Assembly: GCA_947625485.1 (NCBI GenBank)
Contig: CANQOP010000006.1
Coordinates: 1-64,000 of the forward strand
Reading direction: 5' to 3'
DNA: 64,000 nt
DNA from: an uncultured Clostridia bacterium
Lineage (GTDB): Bacteria > Bacillota > Clostridia > Oscillospirales > Acutalibacteraceae
Position numbers and translations under genes: made by a program. The notes under the pieces were generated by a model. The model saw only the letters and a list, made by a program, of their open reading frames with translations. It searched no databases and had not been told where the DNA came from. The first letter of the stretch is position 1. Every line of letters starts with the position of its first letter. This document shows positions 52,471 through 62,104 of the stretch, in pieces.

Positions 52471-52508
52471 ATTCCCCACAAATAAGCGCCTATGCACATC
52501 TTCTTCAC

Positions 52509-53156
52509 TCATTGCTCAGTGCGTCTTTTTTCCTCCTTTATAAATACTGCGGCAGGAATTAGAGTAGCAATCGCAGGCAGAGCGCTGAGATTTCCCATAA
52601 ACATACTGAGTACGCACGCGAGCGCTACGCCTATATGAAAGTACATAAGCGTAAAGCCGAACACACGCGCCTTTGCTAGCAACGCCTTATCCTTATCAAA
52701 AGCATATGCAAGTAGTGAGGTAGTAAACTGCCTATAGTTATTGGTTGAGAAAATCGTGGAGCTGACGTATCCCTCAATTCTGTCAAATGCCGTCCACTGG
52801 AAAGCGGTAGCGAAAAACACGGGGTAAATGCGTAAAAATATATTCATTTCCTCGGGCATAAGCGCAAGAATAATCAAGCATACCGCGTCGATAACGAGGC
52901 TCAAAATATCGGTACGGATTTTTGTGCAGCGCGGAATGATAACCGAAAGCGACAATCCGAGGAAATATACTACCGCGCCGACCGCTCTAAACGCCATAGA
53001 TTCAAAATCGCAGATAAAGAAGTCTCGTACTATACTCAGCATATTAAGCGTTTGTGCGTTACCGAACAGTTCGAGTAGGTTACACACAGCGAATCCCGCA
53101 AAAAAGCCGCCGACAAGCGCCATATTGTAATGTAAGAAATTATCGGTTTTTCGCAT
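52509..53156 (-). CDS. DUF1275 (YoaK)-like membrane protein
   Basis: A 215-aa protein with about six transmembrane segments: MALVGGFFAGFAVCNLLELF at the start and ALPAIATLIPAAVFIKEE at the end. The pattern of a glycine-rich first helix, the central AFQWTAFDRIEGYVSSTIF and the small size fits DUF1275/YoaK proteins, whose substrate is unknown. It stands alone between the fatty-acid operon and the ferritin-like gene. Confidence 0.7.
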   Translation of the reverse strand: MRKTDNFLHYNMALVGGFFAGFAVCNLLELFGNAQTLNMLSIVRDFFICDFESMAFRAVGAVVYFLGLSLSVIIPRCTKIRTDILSLVIDAVCLIILALMPEEMNIFLRIYPVFFATAFQWTAFDRIEGYVSSTIFSTNNYRQFTTSLLAYAFDKDKALLAKARVFGFTLMYFHIGVALACVLSMFMGNLSALPAIATLIPAAVFIKEEKRRTEQ

Positions 53157-53344
53157 ATTTTCACTCTTTTCGGAGTTGTAATTTACAGAAAGACTTATTT
53201 GTCTCGGCTATAATTATAACGACAAAAACCGACAAATTCAAATTTTAATTGCAATAAAGAAATATAAAGAAAGATTTCAATTTTATGCACAATATTCACA
53301 AAAGCCGTTCAAACTTTTCGTACAAAATTGCGGATAAAAGTTGA

Positions 53345-53530
53345 TTATACTATTTTATTTCCCAGTTCAATCACATATTTTTGCATTTCACTCGGGTCGG
53401 AAATCGACTTCGCTTTCTCTATCACCTTACGGCGCTTTCTCTCGGACAATGTGCTTACATATTTCATAGCGCAAAAATTATGTGAAATTGCCCGACTGAA
53501 ATCCTCCGGCAAATCCTCAAACAAAATCAA
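53345..53530 (-). CDS. Small YdeI/OmdA-like protein
   Basis: A 61-aa protein resembling the C-terminal part of YdeI/OmdA proteins (FSRAISHNFCAMKYVSTLSE followed by RKRRKVIEKAKS). The TTG at 53530 follows AGAGGTGA; the track's longer form reads back through the terminator and into accA. The ribosome site is part of the stem of the upstream terminator, so translation may depend on that hairpin. Confidence 0.6.
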   Translation of the reverse strand: MILFEDLPEDFSRAISHNFCAMKYVSTLSERKRRKVIEKAKSISDPSEMQKYVIELGNKIV

Positions 53531-53564
53531 AAAAATCACCTCTACCCTATTATAGGGAGAGGTG
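53529..53564 (-). terminator. Terminator of the fatty-acid operon
   Basis: CACCTCT-CCCTATAATAGGG-AGAGGTG on the minus strand forms a long stem with one bulge, followed by seven T. It lies 21 bases after the accA stop. Confidence 0.85.
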
Positions 53565-53585
53565 AATTGTTTTATACAGCAAAGC

Positions 53586-54368
53586 TTACTGCTGACCGAT
53601 TTTACGGAAACGGTTGTAGCGAAGTCTTGCGAGCTCCTCGCCGGAAACGGCGAGATTCTTCTCAAAAGTACGGCAAATAAGCAGTTTCATACTTTCAAAC
53701 ATTTTCTGGTCTCCTGCGGTTGGCTCGCGTAGAATACGTTCAATCACTCCTAAATTAAACAAATCCTTAGCCGTCATTTTCAAACATTCAGCCGCCTCGG
53801 CAGCCTTTGAACTGTCTTTCCAGAGTATGCTCGCGCATCCCTCGGGAGAAATAACCGAGTAAACGGCGTTTTCCATCATCCACACCTCATCGGCAACCGC
53901 GAGAGCAATCGCGCCGCCCGAGCCGCCCTCTCCAATAAATACGGAGAGAATCGGGGTTTTCAGAGCCATCATTTCCATAAGGTTGGTGGCGATTGCGTGT
54001 CCCTGACCACGCTCCTCTGCGCCGATTCCGCAGAACGCGCCGCTCGTATCTACAAAACAGAGAATTGGTCTGTGAAACTTCTCCGCCTGCTTCATAAGGC
54101 GCAGAGCCTTACGGTAGCCCTCTGGGTGAGCCGCCCCAAAGTTGCGCTCCATACGCTCCTTTGTGTTTCTGCCCTTTTCAAGACCGATAACTGTGACGGG
54201 AATATCGTTTAACATTCCCACACCGCCGACAACCGCCTTGTCGTCGGCAAAATTTCTGTCGCCGTGCAGCTCTATAAAACTGTCGCCGAACAGCGCGTTT
54301 ATATAGTCGAGAGAGGTGAGTTTTTTTGTACTGCGCGCCGCAAGTACGTTATCATATGCGCTCATCAC
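53586..54368 (-). CDS. accA: Acetyl-CoA carboxylase carboxyltransferase, alpha subunit
   Basis: A 260-aa subunit that, with AccD, moves the carboxyl group from biotin to acetyl-CoA to form malonyl-CoA. LHGDRNFADDKAVVGGVGML and IGEGGSGGAIALAVADEVWM are the family's CoA-binding and oxyanion segments. It is shorter than the E. coli protein, mainly at the N-terminus, which is common in clostridia. It overlaps accD by four bases (ATGA) and ends the operon. Confidence 0.95.
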   Translation of the reverse strand: MMSAYDNVLAARSTKKLTSLDYINALFGDSFIELHGDRNFADDKAVVGGVGMLNDIPVTVIGLEKGRNTKERMERNFGAAHPEGYRKALRLMKQAEKFHRPILCFVDTSGAFCGIGAEERGQGHAIATNLMEMMALKTPILSVFIGEGGSGGAIALAVADEVWMMENAVYSVISPEGCASILWKDSSKAAEAAECLKMTAKDLFNLGVIERILREPTAGDQKMFESMKLLICRTFEKNLAVSGEELARLRYNRFRKIGQQ

Positions 54369-55228
54369 TGCACCTCCGTATAGTTATGAATTTTAAGCAG
54401 CTTGGAAAGGGTTTCTTTGAGGTAACGGCGGTCTATAACCTTATCCACAAAGCCCTTTTCCTGCAAGAATTCCGCTGTCTGGAAGTCCTTGGGGAGTTTC
54501 TGGCGGATAGTCTGCTCGATTACACGAGGACCCGCGAACGCGATTAGCGCGCCCGGCTCAGCGAGAATAATATCTCCCTCCATAGCGAACGACGCCGTAA
54601 CGCCGCCCGAGGTCGGGTCTGTGAGCACGGTTATATAAAGAAGTCCCGCGTCGCTGTGCAGTTTTACAGCGCCCGAGGTTTTTGCCATTTGCATAAGGGA
54701 TAGTATCCCCTCCTGCATTCTTGCGCCGCCTGATACGGTAAACGCTATTACGGGCAGTCCGTTTTCCGTGGCATACTCAAACGCTCGCGTAATTTTATCT
54801 CCCGTAACGGTCCCCATAGAACCCATCATAAAATCAGCGGTCATACTGATTATAACTGTTTCGATTCCGTCTATTTTGCAGGTTCCGCATACAACGGAGT
54901 CCTTCTCACCGCTCCTGCGTTTACTGCTCTCAAGCTTTTCGTCGTAACCCGGAAAGTCAATTATATTTTTGCTTACGAAATCAGCGTCAAGCTCCTTAAA
55001 TGTGTCTTTATCGCAAACCATATCAATTCTCTTGCGAGAACCTACGCGAAAATGGTGGTTGCACTTCGAGCAAACGTGGAAATTTTCCTCTATATCCGTA
55101 GTAAGCAGAAGCGTACCGCAGTCGGGACACTTCACCCACATTTCGTCGGGCACATAGGGTTTATTTACGGTAGTATCATCGCCTTGCTCAAGCTCGTTTT
55201 TAGGCTTAATAAATGTGAATAAATCCAT
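54365..55228 (-). CDS. accD: Acetyl-CoA carboxylase carboxyltransferase, beta subunit
   Basis: A 287-aa subunit. The N-terminal zinc finger is present (VKCPDCGTLLL, then HVCSKCNHHF), followed by the crotonase-like domain (FTVSGGARMQEGILSLMQMA; TDPTSGGVTASFAM; FAGPRVIEQTIRQKLP). It works with AccA. It lies 12 bases after accC and overlaps accA. Confidence 0.96.
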   Translation of the reverse strand: MDLFTFIKPKNELEQGDDTTVNKPYVPDEMWVKCPDCGTLLLTTDIEENFHVCSKCNHHFRVGSRKRIDMVCDKDTFKELDADFVSKNIIDFPGYDEKLESSKRRSGEKDSVVCGTCKIDGIETVIISMTADFMMGSMGTVTGDKITRAFEYATENGLPVIAFTVSGGARMQEGILSLMQMAKTSGAVKLHSDAGLLYITVLTDPTSGGVTASFAMEGDIILAEPGALIAFAGPRVIEQTIRQKLPKDFQTAEFLQEKGFVDKVIDRRYLKETLSKLLKIHNYTEVQ

Positions 55229-55240
55229 TTAGTTATCCTC

Positions 55241-56593
55241 TTATTTCTTAAATTTGCGTTTTTCAAACGCCTCCATAAAGTCGGTAGTATATGTACCGTC
55301 TACAAACTCTTTGTCGGAAAGAATATCAATCATAAGTTCTCTGTTTACAGTTACACCCTGAACCGAAAGCTCGGAAAGAGCCATTTTCATTTTGCGAATC
55401 GCAAGCTCCCTCGTCCTTCCCTGAACAATTACTTTTCCAATCATCGAATCATAGAACGGCGGAATAACGTAGTCCTGAACGAGGGCAGTATCAAAACGTA
55501 CAAATGAGCCGCCGGGAACGTGAAGAGCCGTAACTCTGCCGCAGCTCGGTCGGTAGTTGTTTTCGGGGTCCTCGGCGTTTATACGGCACTCGATAGCGTG
55601 TCCGTGGAAGTATACGTCTTCCTGCGCACGGTTAAGCTTTGCGCCCGCCGCAACACGAATCTGCCACTGAACGATGTCCATACCGGTCACCATTTCGGTA
55701 ACTCCGTGTTCAACCTGGAGTCTGGTATTCATTTCCATAAAATAGAAGTTTCCGTCCTTATCGTAGAGAAATTCGACCGTACCTACTGAATTATAGTTAA
55801 CGGCTTTAGCGGCCTTTATAGCCGCGTCAAACATCGCCTTTCGCGTCCTCTCCGAAATAGACGGAGATGGACTCTCCTCAATTAGTTTTTGATTGTGGCG
55901 CTGTACCGAGCACTCGCGCTCGCCGAGACATATAGCGTTTCCATGCTTGTCGCAGAGAAGCTGCATTTCGATATGCTTAACGGGTTTTAAAAATTTTTCT
56001 ATATATAGCGCGCCGTCGCCGAAAGCAGACTCAGCCTCGGCGTAAGCGCTGTTATATGCGTTTTCAAATTCATCGGAAGAGGTGACGAGACGAATACCGC
56101 GTCCGCCGCCGCCCGAGCGCGCCTTAATAAGGAGCGGATAGCCGACTTCATCGGCGAGCTCCTTAGCCTGCTCCACGTTTTCCAAAACGTCCGTTCCGGG
56201 GGTAACGGGTACGCCCGCAGCGCGCATAGTTTTGCGCGCCATATCCTTATCTCCGAGAAGGTTAATCATTTCGGAAGTCGGACCGATGAACTCTATATTA
56301 CATTCCTCGCACAGCTTAACAAATTTTGCGTTTTCGGAAAGCAGGCCGTAGCCGGGGTGGATTGCCTGAGCGCCGCTCTGTACCGCAACGGTGAGGATAG
56401 CGGGCATATTCAGATAGCTGTCGCCGACTCTCGCTCCGCCAACGCAGTACGCCTCGTCGGCGAGGTGAACGTGCATAGAATCCTTGTCTGCCGTGGAGTA
56501 AATTGCAACCGTGGAAATCCCCATTTCGCGGCAGGCTCGAATAATGCGGACGGCAATTTCACCTCGGTTAGCAACCAATATTTTACTGAACAT
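55241..56593 (-). CDS. accC: Biotin carboxylase
   Basis: A 450-aa ATP-grasp enzyme that carboxylates the biotin of AccB. The N-terminus KILVANRGEIAVRIIRACRE, the glycine-rich loop KARSGGGGRGIRLV, and the active-site EMNTRLQVEHGVTE are all present; the length is normal. The ribosome site GGAAGTGA precedes the ATG. It sits between fabZ and accD in the usual clostridial order. Confidence 0.97.
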   Translation of the reverse strand: MFSKILVANRGEIAVRIIRACREMGISTVAIYSTADKDSMHVHLADEAYCVGGARVGDSYLNMPAILTVAVQSGAQAIHPGYGLLSENAKFVKLCEECNIEFIGPTSEMINLLGDKDMARKTMRAAGVPVTPGTDVLENVEQAKELADEVGYPLLIKARSGGGGRGIRLVTSSDEFENAYNSAYAEAESAFGDGALYIEKFLKPVKHIEMQLLCDKHGNAICLGERECSVQRHNQKLIEESPSPSISERTRKAMFDAAIKAAKAVNYNSVGTVEFLYDKDGNFYFMEMNTRLQVEHGVTEMVTGMDIVQWQIRVAAGAKLNRAQEDVYFHGHAIECRINAEDPENNYRPSCGRVTALHVPGGSFVRFDTALVQDYVIPPFYDSMIGKVIVQGRTRELAIRKMKMALSELSVQGVTVNRELMIDILSDKEFVDGTYTTDFMEAFEKRKFKK

Positions 56594-56626
56594 AGTTGAT
56601 ATTCACTTCCGTATTTTTATATGAGG

Positions 56627-57040
56627 TCAGTCAATCAGAGCAAAGCTGAAGTCCGCGCTTACGCAGAGCTTGCCGTCGACGTAACCCTTTGCGCTTATGA
56701 AGTAGAAGTTGCCGCGCGAGCGTGTTAGGGTGCAGGTCGTCTCGAGGGTATCTCCCGGCTTTACCATACCTTTAAACTTTACGTTATCCATTTTTGTAAA
56801 GTATGGAGTTTTCCCGACGCACTTATCGGCGAGCATAACGCAGCTCGACTGCGCCATCATCTCGCACAGAATGACTCCGGGAACAACAGGATTGCCGGGG
56901 AAGTGTCCTTTAAGGAAAAACTCCTCTCCGCTTACGGTGTACTTGCCGTGTGAGGTTGTATCGTCAACTTTTTCCGCCTCCTGAACGAGAAGCATATGGT
57001 CGCGGTGCGGTATAATTTTCTTAATTTCTTCCTGATTCAT
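56627..57040 (-). CDS. fabZ: 3-hydroxyacyl-ACP dehydratase
   Basis: A 137-aa hot-dog-fold enzyme that removes water from 3-hydroxyacyl-ACP. The catalytic His lies in FLKGHFPGNPVVPGVILCEM with the following Glu. The N-terminus IKKIIPHRDHMLLVQEA is typical. The start is the ATG at 57040 behind GAGAGG; the track's 21 extra residues overlap accB and are not conserved. Confidence 0.95.
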   Translation of the reverse strand: MNQEEIKKIIPHRDHMLLVQEAEKVDDTTSHGKYTVSGEEFFLKGHFPGNPVVPGVILCEMMAQSSCVMLADKCVGKTPYFTKMDNVKFKGMVKPGDTLETTCTLTRSRGNFYFISAKGYVDGKLCVSADFSFALID

Positions 57041-57074
57041 ATGTACTGCCCTCTCAGTCGTCGTAAGTAACGTA

Positions 57075-57518
57075 TTATGAAATAGCGAACAGCGGCTGGT
57101 CAAACTCTACGACATCGCCGTTGTTTACAAGAATTTCTGTTATCGTTCCGCTTTCCTCGGCTGTGATTTCGTTCATAATTTTCATAGCCTCGATAATGCA
57201 AACGACATCTCCCTTATTCACAGTCTGACCCACGCTTACGAACGCGGGCTTATCGGGCGCGGGAGCGGCGTAAAACACGCCGACCATCGGGCTTTTGATA
57301 GCCTTTGAGCTCACAGCGGCAGGTTTATCCGAAACTGCGGGAGCAGAGAGAGCGGTAGGCGCCTGTAAAGTCTGAACAGTGACATTGTCGGATACTTCGT
57401 ACAGTTCTCTCTCAAGCCGGATTGTGTTGTCCTCGTCGGAAATCTCGATACAAGTAAGGGAGCTGTCCTCTAAAACCTTTATATATTCCTTTAACGTCTT
57501 AATATCTATCATTTTCAA
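57075..57518 (-). CDS. accB: Biotin carboxyl carrier protein
   Basis: A 147-aa protein. The N-terminal helical part is followed by a Pro/Ala linker (residues about 48-72) and the biotinyl domain with the modified Lys in [12 protein letters not shown]. It carries the carboxyl group between AccC and AccAD. It overlaps the fabF stop by four bases. Confidence 0.96.
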   Translation of the reverse strand: MKMIDIKTLKEYIKVLEDSSLTCIEISDEDNTIRLERELYEVSDNVTVQTLQAPTALSAPAVSDKPAAVSSKAIKSPMVGVFYAAPAPDKPAFVSVGQTVNKGDVVCIIEAMKIMNEITAEESGTITEILVNNGDVVEFDQPLFAIS

Positions 57519-58750
57519 TCCTCCGTTTTTCTGAATACAAGACAGGTATCGTGACCGCCGAAACCGAGGTTTGTGCTTGCGGATACGGTAATAGCCCTGT
57601 CCTTAGCCTTACCGAGAGTGTAGTCGAGGTCGCACTCCGGGTCCAGCTCGTCTGTACCTATAGTGGGCGGAATTTTTCCATTATTTACCGCGAGTACTGA
57701 GACGATAGCCTCAACTGCTCCCGTAGCTCCGAGCATATGACCTGTCATAGACTTCGTGGAGCTTATGCTTATATCGTACGCCTTCTCTCCAAGAGCGGAT
57801 TTTACAGCCATTGTCTCCGTTTTGTCGTTCATAGGGGTAGAGGTTCCGTGAGCGTTAAGGTAGATTGTGTCGTCGTCGGTAACATTACCCTCCTCAAACG
57901 CGATCCTGATTGCCTCAGCCAAACACTCGCCGTCCGGAGACGGAGCAGTCACATGGTGAGCGTCGCAGGTATTGCCGTAGCCAATCATCTCAGCGTAAAT
58001 CTTAGCTCCGCGCGCTTTTGCGTGCTCGTACTCCTCGAGTATCATAACGCCTGCGCCCTCGCCCATTACAAAGCCGTCTCGCTTTACGTCGAACGGAATG
58101 GACGCCTTCTTCGGGTCCTCGGCGGTTGACAGAGCCTTCATATTTGAAAAGCCCGCAATTGTAAGAGGATGGACAACGCACTCTGCGCCGCCCGCAATTA
58201 CCGCGTCGGCGTAGCCGTCCTTAACCGCGTGGAAAGCCTCTCCGACCGAGTTCGAGCCTGACGCGCACGCCGATACGGTTGAAAGGCTGGGTCCCTTTGC
58301 GTTATATTTAATAGCGATTTGTCCAGTCGCGATATTACCAATCATTTTTGGGATAAAGTGAGGACTTACCTTTCGTGGTCCCTTCTCAATCATTCCCTGT
58401 GCGTTTTCATAAAAGGTATACAGACCGCCGATACCGGCGCCTATATATGAACCGAGTCGTTTCGGGTCCACAGTACCGATGATTCCGCTGTCCTCAACTG
58501 CCTCTTTAGCCGCCGCTAAAGCGAAGATAGTATACATATCAGTCTTTCTGAGGTCGCGTTTTTCGATAACCGTTGTCGGGTCAAAATCCTTGACCTCGCC
58601 CGCGATTTTAACGGCTAAACCGTCCGTATCAAATTTTGTAATTTTATTTATGCCGCACACGCCGTCAAGCATATTCTGCCACATAGTGGGAATATCGTTT
58701 CCGACGGGAGTGACAGCGCCGAGACCGGTCACTACTACTCGTCTTGCCAT
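57515..58750 (-). CDS. fabF: 3-oxoacyl-ACP synthase II
   Basis: A 411-aa condensing enzyme that elongates acyl-ACP. The catalytic triad is visible: Cys in [15 protein letters not shown], His in [11 protein letters not shown] and His in [12 protein letters not shown]. The N-terminus [17 protein letters not shown] and [11 protein letters not shown] near the end are typical. It follows fabG by 118 bases, a gap that contains no acyl carrier protein gene. Confidence 0.97.
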   Translation of the reverse strand: MARRVVVTGLGAVTPVGNDIPTMWQNMLDGVCGINKITKFDTDGLAVKIAGEVKDFDPTTVIEKRDLRKTDMYTIFALAAAKEAVEDSGIIGTVDPKRLGSYIGAGIGGLYTFYENAQGMIEKGPRKVSPHFIPKMIGNIATGQIAIKYNAKGPSLSTVSACASGSNSVGEAFHAVKDGYADAVIAGGAECVVHPLTIAGFSNMKALSTAEDPKKASIPFDVKRDGFVMGEGAGVMILEEYEHAKARGAKIYAEMIGYGNTCDAHHVTAPSPDGECLAEAIRIAFEEGNVTDDDTIYLNAHGTSTPMNDKTETMAVKSALGEKAYDISISSTKSMTGHMLGATGAVEAIVSVLAVNNGKIPPTIGTDELDPECDLDYTLGKAKDRAITVSASTNLGFGGHDTCLVFRKTED

Positions 58751-58868
58751 AAAAATTACCTTAGCCTTTCTTTACTTAATCTGACGGGATAACCCCGTCA
58801 AAATTTATGTTCCGCGCTTAAACGCGTAATTAGTATACGAAAGCAAGCATTCTGACTTTCTTATTACA

Positions 58869-59612
58869 TTACATCGCTATACCGCCGTCTACGCGGATAA
58901 CCTCTCCCGTCACATAGGACGCGTAATCGCTGCATAAAAATGCGATAACGTTCGCAACGTCCTCCGGCACGCCGCGGCGCTTCATCGGAATAGACGCGGC
59001 AATCTCGTCCTTAATTTTATCGGACAGAGCCTGAGTCATAGCCGTGTCAATATAGCCCGGAGCAACGGCGTTAACCGTAACTCCGCGCGCGGCGAGCTCC
59101 TTTGCTACCGCCTTGGTAAGACCGATTACTCCTGCCTTAGACGCGCAGTAGTTAGCCTGACCCGCGTTTCCGTTAATTCCTACAATTGAAGCGAGATTTA
59201 CGATTCTTCCGCTGCGCTGGCGCATAAACAGCTTGTAAACATGCTTAGTCATATTATAAACGCCCTTGAGATTGACGTTTATAACAGCGTCAAAGTCGCT
59301 TTCGGGCATATTAAGCATAAGTTTATCGCGGGTGATACCCGCGTTATTTACGAGAATATCTATTTTCCCGTACTCTTTAATGATACTGTCGATAACGCTT
59401 TCTCCTTGAGCGAAATTGCTTACGTCGCAGTCGTATGCGTTGACCTTGACTCCGAGCGCCTTAACAGCCTCTAAAGCGCTGTTCTTGTCGTCCTCCGAGC
59501 CGATTCCAACGAGGGCAATATCGGCTCCGAGCGACGCCAGCTTTTCCGCTACGGCTCTGCCTATTCCGCTGTATCCGCCTGTGATTACCGCGGTTTTTCC
59601 CTTGAAATTCAT
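58869..59612 (-). CDS. fabG: 3-oxoacyl-ACP reductase
   Basis: A 247-aa short-chain dehydrogenase that reduces 3-oxoacyl-ACP with NADPH. The cofactor motif is TGGYSGIGRAVAE, followed by LVNNAGITRD; the active site Ser is in NLASIVGINGNAGQ and YxxxK is in ANYCASKAG. The start is the ATG at 59612 behind GGAAGGGAG; the track's longer N-terminus overlaps fabD. Confidence 0.96.
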   Translation of the reverse strand: MNFKGKTAVITGGYSGIGRAVAEKLASLGADIALVGIGSEDDKNSALEAVKALGVKVNAYDCDVSNFAQGESVIDSIIKEYGKIDILVNNAGITRDKLMLNMPESDFDAVINVNLKGVYNMTKHVYKLFMRQRSGRIVNLASIVGINGNAGQANYCASKAGVIGLTKAVAKELAARGVTVNAVAPGYIDTAMTQALSDKIKDEIAASIPMKRRGVPEDVANVIAFLCSDYASYVTGEVIRVDGGIAM

Positions 59613-59637
59613 ATGTAAATCTCCCTTCCGTAAAGTA

Positions 59638-60546
59638 TTATAAAATTTCAGATAAAGCCTCCAGGTCAGAGAGGTTTTCAACCTTTACGGCTTTTATATT
59701 CTTATTTATCCTGCCTATCAAGCCCGTCAGCGTTTTCCCGACTCCGACTTCGATAATCGTATCAACGCCGTCGCAAACCATATTCTCAACGATAGCCTGC
59801 CAGAGGACAGGATTCTCAACCTGAGACTTTACGAGGGACTTGTAGTCACCCTCGTAAGGCTTCGCGGTAAAGTTCGAGTAAATCGGAAGCTTCGGGTCGC
59901 AAAACTTGACGTTTTCCATATATTCCATAAGTCCCTTTGCAGCCTCCGACATAAACGGGGAGTGGAAAGCGCCGCTCACCGCAAGTCGTTTTGCTCTGCC
60001 CTTTACAGACGAAAACGCCTCAATCAGAGCGTCTACGTTCTCCTCCTTGGTAGCTACGACAGTCTGCGCGGGACTGTTGTAGTTTACGGGATATGTATCA
60101 TTAAACTGCGCGCAAATCTCCTCAATCTTCTGAGCAGGAAGTTTGAGCACCGCCAGCATTGCTCCGGGATTAGCCTTAGCAGCCTTATACATAAGCTCGC
60201 CGCGCTTGCACACGAGCCTGAACGCCTCCTCGTCGATTAGCATACCGCTGAACGCGAGAGCGGCGATTTCGCCGAGCGAAAATCCGGCCGCGCAGTCAAT
60301 TTTTATTCCCTTTTCGGCTACAGCCCGCGCGGCGGCGAGGTCAGCCGCAAATACGCACGGCTGAGTATTTATAGTTACAGACAGCTCCTCTAAGCTGCCC
60401 TCGAAGCACTGAGCTGACGTATTGGGACGTACTTTATCAGCCATATCGAATACAGCCTTTGCCGCTGATGAGTTTTCATAGAGCTCCTTGCCCATACCTG
60501 TGTACTGGGCGCCCTGACCCGAAAAAACTAACGCTATTTTACCCAT
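59638..60546 (-). CDS. fabD: Malonyl-CoA:ACP transacylase
   Basis: A 302-aa enzyme that loads malonyl groups on ACP. The N-terminal FSGQGAQYTGMGKEL and active site GFSLGEIAALA (Ser) with the His in SGAFHSPFM are present. The usual GHSxGE has Phe for His here, as in many clostridia. It overlaps the fabK stop by 13 bases. Confidence 0.95.
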   Translation of the reverse strand: MGKIALVFSGQGAQYTGMGKELYENSSAAKAVFDMADKVRPNTSAQCFEGSLEELSVTINTQPCVFAADLAAARAVAEKGIKIDCAAGFSLGEIAALAFSGMLIDEEAFRLVCKRGELMYKAAKANPGAMLAVLKLPAQKIEEICAQFNDTYPVNYNSPAQTVVATKEENVDALIEAFSSVKGRAKRLAVSGAFHSPFMSEAAKGLMEYMENVKFCDPKLPIYSNFTAKPYEGDYKSLVKSQVENPVLWQAIVENMVCDGVDTIIEVGVGKTLTGLIGRINKNIKAVKVENLSDLEALSEIL

Positions 60547-61484
60547 TTACAAGCACCGCCCAATACTTCCTCTGCCTTTGTGAATAAATCTAGGATAATA
60601 TCCCTTGCAGGCTCTTCCTTGGTTACCATTGAAGCAACCTGTCCCGCAAGCACACAGCCGTTTTTTACGTCACCCTCTCTGGCGGCGAGTCTGAGCACGC
60701 CTGCGCCCTTAGCCTCGAGTTCCTCGTCGGAATAGTTTGAAGAATCGTACTCCATCTTAGTGTACTCTCGCGTATAACTGCTCTTGATACAGCGAACAGG
60801 GTGACCGAGACGCTTACCCGTCACAACCGTGTCTATATCCTTAGCCTTTAAAATCTTGTCCTTGTATTCCTGAGCGATAGTACACTCCTTTGCTACAAGA
60901 AAGCGTGTGCCTACCTGTACGCCGACAGCGCCGAGCATAAAGCTCGCCGCAACCTGACGGCCGTCTGCAATACCGCCCGCAGCGATTACGGGAATACTTA
61001 CCGCGTCAACAACCTGAGGAACTAAAGCCATAGTGGTGAGGTCGCCCACGTGACCGCCGCTTTCACCGCCCTCGGCTATTACCGCGAACGCGCCGAGCTT
61101 TTCCATTCTTTTTGCGAGCGCTGTTGAGGGGACTACGGGAATAACCTTAATTCCTGCCCCAATCCACTTGTCCATATATTTTCCGGGATTTCCTGCGCCT
61201 GTGGTAACGACCTTTATACCTTCCTCTGTAACAACGTCCGCTACCTCGTCGGCAAACGGGCTCATAAGCATAATATTAACACCGAAGGGCTTGTCTGTAA
61301 GCTCCTTGCACTTTCTAATCTCCGCCCTGAGCTGCTCACCATTGGAGTTCATTGCGGCAATAAGTCCGAGACCGCCCGCATTGCTTACGCCTGCCGCAAG
61401 AGACGCGTCCGCAACCCACGCCATTCCGCCTTGGAAAATCGGGTACTCTATACCGAGCTGCTCGTTAATAACCGTTGAAATCAT
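60534..61484 (-). CDS. fabK: Enoyl-ACP reductase, FMN type
   Basis: A 316-aa nitronate-monooxygenase-like flavoprotein that performs the last reduction of the cycle. GIEYPIFQGGMAWVADASLA, EGGESGGHVGDL and IPVIAAGGIADGRQVAASFM are FabK hallmarks. The start is the ATG at 61484 behind AGGAAG; the track's first 60 residues translate the promoter region. FabK in place of FabI implies natural triclosan tolerance. It is the first gene of the operon in this window. Confidence 0.95.
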   Translation of the reverse strand: MISTVINEQLGIEYPIFQGGMAWVADASLAAGVSNAGGLGLIAAMNSNGEQLRAEIRKCKELTDKPFGVNIMLMSPFADEVADVVTEEGIKVVTTGAGNPGKYMDKWIGAGIKVIPVVPSTALAKRMEKLGAFAVIAEGGESGGHVGDLTTMALVPQVVDAVSIPVIAAGGIADGRQVAASFMLGAVGVQVGTRFLVAKECTIAQEYKDKILKAKDIDTVVTGKRLGHPVRCIKSSYTREYTKMEYDSSNYSDEELEAKGAGVLRLAAREGDVKNGCVLAGQVASMVTKEEPARDIILDLFTKAEEVLGGACKWVK

Positions 61485-61519
61485 ATGTATCTTCCTTTTT
61501 TTAAATTCCAATATGTACC

Positions 61520-61549
61520 GTATGTGCAAATAGTTACAGTTGCACATAC
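61520..61549. promoter_or_regulatory. 10-bp inverted repeat in the fabK leader (candidate operator)
   Basis: GTATGTGCAA and TTGCACATAC are perfect arms with a 10-base spacer. A third half-site, GTGCAAATAG, lies inside the promoter spacer (about 61577-61586). A fatty-acid regulator of the FabT/FapR functional class is the likely ligand; the sequence does not match the operators I know. Confidence 0.7.
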
Positions 61550-61569
61550 TAAATGTATTATACTGTATA

Positions 61570-61598
61570 ATTTTACTATTTGCACGGATAAATGTCAA
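61570..61598 (-). promoter_or_regulatory. Promoter of the fatty-acid operon
   Basis: TTGACA (61593-61598) and TAAAAT (61570-61575) with 17-base spacing on the minus strand, 86 bases before the fabK ATG. Confidence 0.8.
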
Positions 61599-61682
61599 TG
61601 GCAAATCGTCACAAAAGAATATAGTAATTAATTTTTTTATGGGCATATTACTAAAAGTGCTCAATCCGCTGCAAACACAATT

Positions 61683-62018
61683 CTAACTGCATAAATCCTC
61701 TAAAATAGTGCGCACCTCTCGCTCGCTGTACGCCGCTATACCCTTTTCAAGCTGCTTTCTGTCGGATTTTGGAAGAACGGAAACAAGCGTGTCTGTTTTT
61801 TTCACCAGCTCTCCCGTACGGCTATCCTCGACCGCCACTCTCCCGTCTTTTTCCCTCACTATATAGAGCGTCTCGGGAATTTCGTCCGGCTCCGACGTCT
61901 CTGTCGCAATTACCTCTGCAACAGCGGGAACCTCCACTCTTTCAGGTCTGTCTAAAAAGACTGAAACCGCAAATAATACATATACGATAATACTTGTGAA
62001 AAGGATAAGCTTTTTCAT
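61683..62018 (-). CDS. Membrane-anchored BofC C-terminal-like protein
   Basis: A 111-aa protein. The N-terminal signal anchor is at residues about 4-22. The C-terminal domain (YIVREKDGRVAVEDSRTGEL, then LVSVLPKSDRKQLEKGI and SEREVRTILEDL) matches the small BofC-C-like domain common in clostridial membrane proteins. The role is unknown. It diverges from the penicillin-binding protein gene. Confidence 0.7.
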   Translation of the reverse strand: MKKLILFTSIIVYVLFAVSVFLDRPERVEVPAVAEVIATETSEPDEIPETLYIVREKDGRVAVEDSRTGELVKKTDTLVSVLPKSDRKQLEKGIAAYSEREVRTILEDLCS

Positions 62019-62104
62019 TTTGTATACACCTCGAAGGTAGTATTTGACCTATTTTCATAAATATACCTAAAAATCGTTTACCTATTTCAGTCTGTAAACA
62101 GCTA

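Noticed and set aside
58751-58868. Acyl carrier protein gene expected in the fatty acid operon
   Set aside because: The fabG-fabF gap holds no DSL-containing ORF and neither does the region upstream of fabK; acpP and fabH must lie elsewhere.
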